DNA of 10,221 nt from Candidatus Fermentibacterota bacterium (GTDB lineage: Bacteria; Fermentibacterota; Fermentibacteria; Fermentibacterales; Fermentibacteraceae): contig JAKLEF010000046.1 in the NCBI GenBank assembly GCA_022703195.1, forward strand, positions 1 through 10,221, read 5' to 3'. Both the position numbers and the translations under genes were made by a program. The notes beneath the pieces are model-generated. The model ran no database searches. It saw nothing but the letters and a program-made list of their open reading frames with translations, and was not told the DNA's origin. This document shows, piece by piece, positions 1 through 5,351 of this stretch. Within the stretch, counting starts at the first letter, position 1. Each line of letters begins with the position of its first letter.

Positions 1-378
1 CTTCTTGATGAGCCTCTTGGGTATCAGATATCGGCAACCGTAGATCGAGCCGAGGAGGAACCTGTTGAAGAGGAATCCGATGCCCGTGTCCAGGCCCGTG
101 GAGGCCGTCGCGGTGATCCCGTCGAAACGCATCCGCTTCGCCGCCGACAGCACCCTCAATCCGGATATCTGCGTCTCCATGGTGATGTCCGTGACTATCC
201 CGTCGAAATGCACGCCCGGCTCCGCCAGCAGGGCCACACCCTCGCCGGCGGACCTGACCCTCACCACTTCGGCGCCGCGCGATTCGAGGTCACGGGTGAT
301 GGCTGTGGCATATCTGTCTTTGTCGTCGACGAGGAGCACCCTCTTGAGCGCAGGTGGTCTTCCGGGCCTTCCCAGCAC
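1..378 (-). CDS. Response-regulator receiver-domain protein, C-terminus cut by window edge
   Basis: This frame is open from position 378 to the window edge (126 codons, no stop), so the gene is partial. It reads as a CheY-like phosphoacceptor domain. An LLVDDKDRY strand carries the acidic pair (Asp18, Asp19). The phosphoacceptor strand is IVTDITM (Asp64), the beta-4 hydroxyl region is ITATAST (about 88-94), and the conserved lysine lies in YLIPKRLI (Lys121). The spacings fit CheY roughly (45 residues from the acidic pair to the phosphoacceptor, 57 from there to the lysine). The GTG at 376-378 was chosen as start because it has a GGAG eight bases upstream and the frame closes upstream with two TGA codons. 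An internal GTG just before LLVDD is a possible alternative. Whether an output domain follows cannot be seen. The gene diverges from the HEAGH membrane protein across 167 bp. The receiver fold is confident; the start is less so. Confidence 0.8.
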   Translation of the reverse strand, partial: MLGRPGRPPALKRVLLVDDKDRYATAITRDLESRGAEVVRVRSAGEGVALLAEPGVHFDGIVTDITMETQISGLRVLSAAKRMRFDGITATASTGLDTGIGFLFNRFLLGSIYGCRYLIPKRLIKK

Positions 379-436
379 AGGTTCCGCTCCGGCGAGAGAG
401 TCGCGCGGTCCGCCGCGGCCGCGGACGGATCATCAC

Positions 437-444
437 CATAATAT
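437..444. promoter_or_regulatory. Possible divergent promoter patch
   Basis: The 167 bp between the two divergent genes is very GC-rich except for one AT patch. Read rightward it gives CATAAT (437-442); read leftward it gives TATTAT (438-443). Each matches five of six bases of a sigma-70 -10 box. No good -35 box sits at the usual spacing on either side, so this is only a location guess. Confidence 0.2.
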
Positions 445-545
445 GGACAAGACGGCCGGCAGGGCCATGCCCCGCAGGCCTCCCCGGACCTGTCGGCGGG
501 TTGACCCCGGGCCTCGGCATGGCCACTATTCGCCGGGAGGTGGCC

Positions 546-1280
546 ATGTCCTCGAGGACCTGTCCAGGTTGCGGGCAGTTCGACGAATCCCCCGACGCCT
601 TCCCGGGCTGCGGCAGGTCAGGTCCGGGAGACGGGCGCCCGGGCCCGGCAGGCCTGTCGTTCATCGATCGAATAGTCCGCATCCTGCTCGAACCGGCGAA
701 GCCTCCGGGGACCGCGGGGCTCTATTCCCGCGGAATCCTCCTGCTGATCCTGCTGGTGTGGGGCTGCAGCTTCGCGCTGGGTCCGGCCGAAGTCCGATAC
801 GGATACGCCATGCGGTCCTTCATGCACCTGGTCAACCTCCCATTCCACGAAGCCGGGCACGTGTTCTTCGGCCTTCTGGGATCGCGCCTGCTCACCTCGC
901 TGGGCGGCAGCCTGATGCAGCTCATCATCCCGCTCGCCTGCGCGGCGGTGCTGCTCCTGAAGACGAGGGATCCGTTCGGAGCCGCCATAGCGCTGTGGTG
1001 GCTGGGTGAGAGCCTCATCGACCTGGCTCCCTACATCGCCGATGCACGAGCACTCGCTCTTCCGCTGCTGGGCGGGAACACCGGGGCAACCGCCCCCTAC
1101 GGCTTCCATGACTGGAACTTCATCCTGTCGGAGACCGGCAGTCTGGGAAAGGATCTCCTCTTCGCACGGGCGGCCGGCGTGGCGGGAGCCGCGGTCATGG
1201 CTCTCTCCATCGCATGGGGGGCGGCAGTGCTCCTGCGATGCTCCGGATCCCGGCACCCCGTGCCCGGACGCGATGCTTGA
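546..1280 (+). CDS. Small integral membrane protein with HEAGH zinc-metallopeptidase-like motif
   Basis: The product has 244 residues. The ATG at 546 was chosen because GGGAGGT lies four bases upstream; the frame stays open further upstream but with arginine/proline-rich, non-protein-like sequence. The N-terminus looks like a reduced zinc ribbon with CPGC at 6-9 and a single further Cys22, so the usual fourth ligand is missing. Hydrophobic segments lie at about 63-79, 118-137, 144-166 and 207-230. The motif NLPFHEAGH (His101, Glu102, His105) precedes an LGGSLMQL segment and fits the HExxH zinc site of membrane metallopeptidases such as the M50 group. WWLGESLIDLAPYIADARAL (151-170) and HDWNFIL (188-194) are blocks I recall from a widespread, uncharacterised bacterial family. 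Proteolytic activity is inference only; the protein is short for a site-2 protease and no PDZ domain is present. Its stop TGA is at 1278-1280. Confidence 0.82.
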   Translation: MSSRTCPGCGQFDESPDAFPGCGRSGPGDGRPGPAGLSFIDRIVRILLEPAKPPGTAGLYSRGILLLILLVWGCSFALGPAEVRYGYAMRSFMHLVNLPFHEAGHVFFGLLGSRLLTSLGGSLMQLIIPLACAAVLLLKTRDPFGAAIALWWLGESLIDLAPYIADARALALPLLGGNTGATAPYGFHDWNFILSETGSLGKDLLFARAAGVAGAAVMALSIAWGAAVLLRCSGSRHPVPGRDA

Positions 1281-1305
1281 CCCGGCCGGCGGTGCCGCAT
1301 AGCTT
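1277..1305 (+). promoter_or_regulatory. Weak candidate promoter for the leader and downstream cassette
   Basis: TTGACC at 1277-1282 matches five of six bases of a -35 box and overlaps the stop codon of the membrane-protein gene. After a 17-bp spacer comes TAGCTT (1300-1305), only a three-of-six match to a -10 box. A start near 1312 would leave a short 5' end before the leader's Shine-Dalgarno at 1336. This is a suggestion only. Confidence 0.2.
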
Positions 1306-1348
1306 CGGCCGATCCATGGTTGCATCCACGATCATAAGGAGGCGGCGG

Positions 1349-1375
1349 GTGATACTCCTGTTCATCAAGGCATGA
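1349..1375 (+). CDS. Possible leader peptide, MILLFIKA
   Basis: A near-perfect Shine-Dalgarno, AAGGAGG at 1336-1342, lies six bases before a GTG codon at 1349. The reading frame is eight codons (start, Ile, Leu, Leu, Phe, Ile, Lys, Ala) and ends at TGA 1373-1375. Five of the eight residues are Ile, Leu or Phe. It sits inside stem A of the predicted attenuator. A ribosome at the stop would cover the 1378-1386 strand and favour the terminator. A ribosome stalled on the Ile/Leu/Phe codons would block the 1337-1343 strand and leave 1378-1386 free for the antiterminator. So short a frame can arise by chance, and codon content alone proves nothing; the strong ribosome site and its place in the fold are the reasons to list it. 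Confidence 0.35.
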   Translation: MILLFIKA

Positions 1376-1430
1376 ACGGCCTCCTCCGTCCGCCTGCCGG
1401 GTGCAGGCGGGAACCCACCCCGGTAGAGGA

Positions 1431-1452
1431 GGCCCGGTCGCCCGGGCCTTTT
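1431..1452 (+). terminator. Intrinsic terminator hairpin in the leader
   Basis: A 7-bp all-GC stem pairs GGCCCGG (1431-1437) with CCGGGCC (1442-1448) around the tetraloop TCGC and is followed directly by TTTT (1449-1452). The U run is short. It may simply end transcripts of the upstream HEAGH gene, or act as the terminator half of the attenuator described for this leader. Confidence 0.6.
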
Positions 1453-1520
1453 CCGTTTCGGTATCCGGAAGACGGCGGATTTCCCGCAGTCGCAGATCCC
1501 TATCCGTAAGAGGAGTGCAC

Positions 1521-2276
1521 ATGAGGCTGAACCTTACGATGATGACCGTAGCCGTGCTCGCATCGACGGCCTTTTCCGGCTGCATCACAGGCTATGCCGA
1601 TGTCACCTGGAACAGCAGGTACGTTTGGAGAGCGCTCGACTGCGTCGACGAGTCCGTGCTCCAGCCCTCGGTCTGGCTGGCCTGCCGCGGCTTCACGGGC
1701 GGGGTCTGGGGGAGCATGGAACTGACGGACGTCAACGAAGCCCCAGGCGGGGACGAGAGGGAGATGAAGTTCACCGAGGTGGACTTCTACCTGAGCTATG
1801 CCAGGCAGTGCGGGCCCGCCTTCATCACCGCGGGAATAGGCGACTACGCCTACCCGAACACCGGCTCGAACTCGACGGCCGAACTGTCCCTGGTCACGGC
1901 GTTCGGCGTCCCGCTGACGCCGACCCTCAGCCTCTACAGGGACATAAAGGAGGCCGACGGACTCTACACCTCCATAGGCATATCCCAGGCCGTCCCGGGA
2001 GCCTGGCAGGCCTCCGGGGCCATATGCGTCTCCGCTCCTGTCATCTCTGCCTCGGCGGGATACGGGAACTCGCTGCACAACGGCTTCTATTACGGGTACT
2101 CCGAAGCCGCTCCGTGCGATCTGACCCTCAACGCCTCCGTGCCGGTCTCGGTCGGATCCGCCCTGTACGTAACCCCCGCCGCACACTATGCGATGCTCCT
2201 CGACGGCGACATCAAGGACCTCTTCGAGGACGACTCGCAGACCTGGGGCGGCGTGTCGGCGACCTGGTACTTCTGA
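1521..2276 (+). CDS. Predicted outer-membrane beta-barrel protein (Gcw_chp-like)
   Basis: The product has 251 residues. The ATG at 1521 was chosen because AAGAGGAG lies five bases upstream and a signal peptide follows at once (hydrophobic stretch about 5-19); the frame is open upstream but that part is basic and overlaps the terminator. AFSGC at 17-21 resembles a lipobox only loosely (Phe at -3), so cleavage type is open. The mature part alternates polar and apolar residues in many short strands. Its start, ADVTWNSRYVWRALD, followed by GFTGGVWGSMEL and an EVDFYLSYA block, resembles the Gcw_chp family of proteobacterial periplasmic/outer-membrane proteins. The chain ends ...SATWYF, a terminal Phe typical of barrels recognised by the Bam machinery. 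It may be a channel for the substrate of the symporter encoded 22 bp downstream. Family placement is by recollection of pattern and moderate; the barrel class is more certain than the name. Confidence 0.7.
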   Translation: MRLNLTMMTVAVLASTAFSGCITGYADVTWNSRYVWRALDCVDESVLQPSVWLACRGFTGGVWGSMELTDVNEAPGGDEREMKFTEVDFYLSYARQCGPAFITAGIGDYAYPNTGSNSTAELSLVTAFGVPLTPTLSLYRDIKEADGLYTSIGISQAVPGAWQASGAICVSAPVISASAGYGNSLHNGFYYGYSEAAPCDLTLNASVPVSVGSALYVTPAAHYAMLLDGDIKDLFEDDSQTWGGVSATWYF

Positions 2277-2298
2277 TGGCACAGGGAGGAATGAACTC

Positions 2299-3903
2299 AT
2301 GAGCACCACCCCGTTCTGGATCGCGACCGTCCTCTACATCCTGGGCATGCTCCTCGTCGGGGTCCTCACCCGCGTGAAGAGGCACATCCACAGCAAGGCC
2401 GACCCCCTTTCGACGGTGGAGTACTGGCTGGCGAAGAGGGAACTGCCTTCGTGGAGGCTCGCGATGTCCCTGACGGCCGGCTGGCTCATGCTGGGCTGGG
2501 TCGGATTCGGTATGTCGCAGGTCTATCTCTACGGGACTACGGGTCTGTGGATCCTTCCCGTCCCGTGGTTCATCCTTTGCTTCATCGTCATCGCGATGGT
2601 GCCCTTCGTGAGGAGGCTCCCGGCCGTCAGCCTTCCGCAGGCCATCGAGAAGCGCTACGGGCCCGGCGCCAGGACCCTGCTCGCTGTTCTCTCCGCAGGC
2701 GTGTTCCTGGCCTGGACGCAGGCGGAGCTCTTCATGGGCGGGACGCTGCTGGCCCCCTTCCTGGGCATCCCGGCCTGGGGCTGCATGATCCTGCTCGCCA
2801 TCCCGATCGCCATCTACACCTACATGGGCGGCTTCAGGGCGATTGTGACGACCGACGTGCTGCAGTTCACCCTCGCAGCCGCCTTCATGGTCATCCTGGC
2901 CGCCACCGCCCTCTCCGCGGCCTCATCCTCAAGCGGCGGCGACATCATCGGTGCTCTGCGCCAGGCCGCACCGCCCTGGTCGGGCCAGGGCAACGCACTG
3001 AACCCGTGGTTCCTGGGGGTCGCATTCCCCGTCCTTCTCCTGATCGGCTATCTGCCGGGATGGCTGATCGAGCAGGACCTGATCCAGAGGGTCCAGGCCA
3101 TGAGGTCCACCAGGGAGGCCCGAAGGGGAGCGATCGCCGCCCTGTTCCTCATCACGACGTTCGTGCTCGTCCTGCCCAGTATCGCGGCGTTCTGCTCGCT
3201 CGTCGCCTTCCCTCCCGTGGACGGGGTTCCCCCCGAAGCCATAGGCGGCAGCGCGCTCGGAATCATCCCGGCGCTGATCAACACCATGCCCTTGGGACTG
3301 GCTGTCTTCATGATGGTCGGGATCGTGGCCTGCCAGATGTCGACGGTGGATACTTTCGCGCAGGTGACGGCGATGCCGGTGGCATACGACCTGGTCGAGC
3401 CCGGCCAGATCAGGCGCGGAGTCCGTCCCGAGAGGAGGCTTGCTACCACGAGGGTGATCTCGGTGCTGTCCGTCCTCGCGGCGCTGGCATGCGCCCTTGT
3501 CAGCACCTCCCTCGGCGACGTCTACTACATCTCATCCGGAGTTCTCTCGGCGTGCATCGCGGTGCCTGCCTTCTTCATCTTCTGGAGGAGGACCACACTC
3601 CCCGCGGTCATCACTGCCGCTCTGGCTGGTCTCGTCGGAACAGTCGGGATGTACTGGTACGAGTACAAGTACCTGCAGTTCGCAGATCCAGCCCTCCCGC
3701 ACTACTACACCGACGTGCTGCCGGCATGGCTGGCCGGGGCGTACGGCTACATCTACGTCGCCTCGGGAGTGGTCATTTCCGTGATACTCATCGTCCTCGT
3801 GAGCCTCCTGACGAAGCGGCCTCCGCGGGAGAGGCTCGATGCCGTGAGCGCCCGGCCTGTCGACGACTTCAATGAGTTCGTGAAGGGATCGACTGGGGAA
3901 TGA
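2299..3903 (+). CDS. Sodium:solute symporter (SSS family)
   Basis: The product has 534 residues, normal for SSS transporters, with about 13 hydrophobic segments and a short hydrophilic tail from about residue 505. It should use the sodium gradient to import a small solute through the inner membrane. Family marks seen are GGFRAIVTTDVLQF (177-190), YLPGWLIEQDLIQRVQAMRS (251-270) and QMSTVDTF (346-353), the last placed where hydroxyl side chains bind sodium in LeuT-fold SSS proteins. The ATG at 2299 follows GGAGGA with an eight-base spacer; an ATG at 2291 meets a stop after two codons and is excluded. It lies 22 bp after the barrel gene and 51 bp before the reductase gene, so co-transcription is likely. 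The substrate cannot be told from sequence; the reductase next door suggests an organic acid, amino acid or other reducible compound, which is inference. Confidence 0.93.
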   Translation: MSTTPFWIATVLYILGMLLVGVLTRVKRHIHSKADPLSTVEYWLAKRELPSWRLAMSLTAGWLMLGWVGFGMSQVYLYGTTGLWILPVPWFILCFIVIAMVPFVRRLPAVSLPQAIEKRYGPGARTLLAVLSAGVFLAWTQAELFMGGTLLAPFLGIPAWGCMILLAIPIAIYTYMGGFRAIVTTDVLQFTLAAAFMVILAATALSAASSSSGGDIIGALRQAAPPWSGQGNALNPWFLGVAFPVLLLIGYLPGWLIEQDLIQRVQAMRSTREARRGAIAALFLITTFVLVLPSIAAFCSLVAFPPVDGVPPEAIGGSALGIIPALINTMPLGLAVFMMVGIVACQMSTVDTFAQVTAMPVAYDLVEPGQIRRGVRPERRLATTRVISVLSVLAALACALVSTSLGDVYYISSGVLSACIAVPAFFIFWRRTTLPAVITAALAGLVGTVGMYWYEYKYLQFADPALPHYYTDVLPAWLAGAYGYIYVASGVVISVILIVLVSLLTKRPPRERLDAVSARPVDDFNEFVKGSTGE

Positions 3904-3918
3904 ACCCCACCGTTCGAT

Positions 3919-3936
3919 CGGAGGGCCTGCCCTCCG
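3919..3936 (+). other. Intergenic hairpin between symporter and reductase genes
   Basis: CGGAGGG (3919-3925) pairs perfectly with CCCTCCG (3930-3936) around the loop CCTG. No T run follows, so it is not a standard terminator. It sits 18 bases before the reductase start and could affect mRNA processing or stability between the two genes; function is unproven. Confidence 0.4.
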
Positions 3937-3954
3937 TCACCGGAAGGAGAAGCG

Positions 3955-5232
3955 ATGCAGGAGGCGGCGACCGACTACAGGCAGCTCTGGTCCGAGATCG
4001 GAGTGGACATCGAGCTCCACGACCAGCTCCTCGCCAGCCTGGACAGGGTCTTCACGCACACCCACCTGTGGCAGGCGGACCGGCCGGCATCCATGTCACT
4101 GTTCGACAAGGCGTTCCATGACAGCCACAGCGGCCGGGTCGCGGAGATCGCCTCGTACAGGGCGAACGGCGGGAAGTCGATCGGGACCTTCTGCATCTAC
4201 GTCCCCGACGAGATCGCCCTGGCCGCAGGAGTGCTGCCCATGCCGCTCTGCGGCGGATCCGGATGGTCCGTGGACCATGCCGACAGGATGTTCCCCAGGG
4301 ACATCTGCCCGCTCATCCGGTCCACCTTCGGCATGGCCTTCAGCGGCACCTGCCCATACAAGAAACTGAAGGAATTCGCCGTGGGGGAGACCACGTGCGA
4401 CGCGAAGAAGAAGGCCTGGGACCTGCTCGGCTTCCCGTCGCTCGAGGTGCCGCAGAAGAAGAACCAGGTCGACAGGGATCTCTGGCTGTCGGAAGTCGAG
4501 CGCTTCCGCCGGGAGATGGAGAAGCTCTCCGGCAGGGCGATAACGGCAGAGGCGCTGGCTGCCTCGATCCGCCTGGTGAACGACAAGAGGAGGCTGCTGC
4601 AGAGGATAAACTCGCTCAGGATGCTGGACGAGCCGCCGATCAGCGGCCTCGACGCCCTGCTGGTCTCGCAGGCGGCTCTGAACATGGATGTGGCGGCCTT
4701 CAACGCGGCTGCCGGGACTCTCGCAGCCGAACTGGAGGCAAGGGCCTCGAAGGGGATCGGCGCCTACCGCGATCCCGGACCAAGGGTCCTGTTCGCGGGG
4801 AGCCCATCCCCGATGGGGTTCGCCAAGACGCATTACGTCGTGGAGTCATCCGGTCTCCGGATCGTCGCCGACGAATCGTGCACCGGGATGCGGTATTTCA
4901 GGGACCTGGTCGACGAAGGCGCCTCGACTCTCGAGGACATGATCTCGGCCATCGCCGACAGGTACTTCTCGATCGACTGCGCCTGCTTCTCCCCCAACCG
5001 GGAGAGGATGGAGAACGTAGGCAGGCTGGCGGGCGAGTACCGCGTGCGGGGTGTCGTCCACAGCATACTCCAGTACTGCCACGGATACGACATCGAGGCG
5101 AAGGCGCTCGACAGGGCCCTGGCCGGGATGCCCTCGCTCAAGATAGTCGCGGACTACGGAGAGCAGGACGAGGAGCAGATCAGGGTCCGGGTCGAGGCCT
5201 TCAGGGAGGTTCTTGCCGGAAGGGCAGTCTAG
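3955..5232 (+). CDS. Double-cubane-cluster-containing anaerobic reductase (2-hydroxyacyl-CoA dehydratase D-component / HgdB-like)
   Basis: The product has 425 residues, the usual size for single-subunit members of the HgdB-like family. Relatives carry an [8Fe-9S] double-cubane cluster on six cysteines and perform low-potential, ATP-driven reductions. Six cysteines in family-typical blocks are present: TFCIYVPDE (Cys80), DICPLIRS (Cys118), ETTCDAKKK (Cys148), ESCTGMRYF (Cys309), CACFSPN (Cys344) and LQYCHGYDIE (Cys375). PISGLDALLVSQ (228-239) is a further signature I associate with the double-cubane clade rather than the two-subunit dehydratases. Cys99, Cys133 and Cys342 are additional. The ATG follows AAGGAG with a five-base spacer. 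Family members need an ASKHA-type ATPase activator (BadF/HgdC type); none is encoded next to it. The physiological substrate of this clade is not established. The symporter and barrel upstream suggest an imported substrate. Confidence 0.93.
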   Translation: MQEAATDYRQLWSEIGVDIELHDQLLASLDRVFTHTHLWQADRPASMSLFDKAFHDSHSGRVAEIASYRANGGKSIGTFCIYVPDEIALAAGVLPMPLCGGSGWSVDHADRMFPRDICPLIRSTFGMAFSGTCPYKKLKEFAVGETTCDAKKKAWDLLGFPSLEVPQKKNQVDRDLWLSEVERFRREMEKLSGRAITAEALAASIRLVNDKRRLLQRINSLRMLDEPPISGLDALLVSQAALNMDVAAFNAAAGTLAAELEARASKGIGAYRDPGPRVLFAGSPSPMGFAKTHYVVESSGLRIVADESCTGMRYFRDLVDEGASTLEDMISAIADRYFSIDCACFSPNRERMENVGRLAGEYRVRGVVHSILQYCHGYDIEAKALDRALAGMPSLKIVADYGEQDEEQIRVRVEAFREVLAGRAV

Positions 5233-5244
5233 GAGGCACCACCT

Positions 5245-5288
5245 CCCGGGATGCGGCCCGGGCTTTCCGGCCCGGGTTGCATCCCGGG
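5245..5288 (+). terminator. Very strong 19-bp hairpin after the reductase gene, no U tail
   Basis: Bases 5245-5263 pair with 5270-5288 over 19 consecutive pairs, 17 Watson-Crick and two G-U, around the six-base loop TTTCCG. It begins 12 bases after the reductase stop codon. There is no following T run, so it may be a non-canonical terminator, a 3' stability element or a barrier between the cassette and the FG-GAP gene. A smaller competing hairpin, 5232-5236 with 5242-5246, overlaps its left foot. Confidence 0.6.
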
Positions 5289-5351
5289 GAGCCATTCGGC
5301 AGAATCCGGTCGGATCGTCCTTTCCGGCATACCGGTTCGATCGGAGGCTCG

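Larger units (their letters stand above)
1336..1452 (+). promoter_or_regulatory. Putative transcription attenuator / structured leader upstream of barrel-symporter-reductase genes
   Basis: Four pairings can be read directly. Stem A pairs 1337-1343 with 1379-1385 (AGGAGGC with GCCTCCT) and encloses a 6-bp hairpin, 1360-1365 with 1372-1377. Stem B pairs 1378-1386 with 1426-1434 (GGCCTCCTC with GAGGAGGCC, nine perfect pairs). Inside B's loop sits a perfect 8-bp hairpin, 1390-1397 with 1403-1410. Stem C is the terminator, 1431-1437 with 1442-1448, followed by TTTT. A and B exclude each other because both use 1379-1385; B and C exclude each other because both use 1431-1434. This is the 1:2, 2:3, 3:4 logic of an amino-acid attenuator or a riboswitch expression platform. 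The segments come from reading the sequence; the regulatory role is inferred. No known riboswitch consensus was recognised. Confidence 0.5.

Noticed and set aside
65..1009. 314-codon plus-strand frame at the left end
   Set aside because: It is antisense to the receiver domain and then out of frame with the HEAGH protein; its sequence is arginine/proline-rich without family features.
1372..1509. A 45-codon frame starting ATGAACGGC, overlapping the leader-peptide stop as ATGA and ending 11 bases before the barrel start
   Set aside because: It runs straight through the terminator hairpin, is proline/arginine-rich with no recognisable pattern, and has no Shine-Dalgarno of its own. Translational coupling from the leader peptide is conceivable but unsupported.
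1401..1520. Upstream N-terminal extension of the barrel protein from a GTG at 1401
   Set aside because: The extension is basic, crosses the terminator and would bury the signal peptide; the ATG at 1521 has a good ribosome site.
4263..5351. Long upstream extension of the FG-GAP frame
   Set aside because: It lies antiphase to the reductase gene, gives arginine/glycine-rich low-complexity sequence, and the signal peptide begins at 5352.
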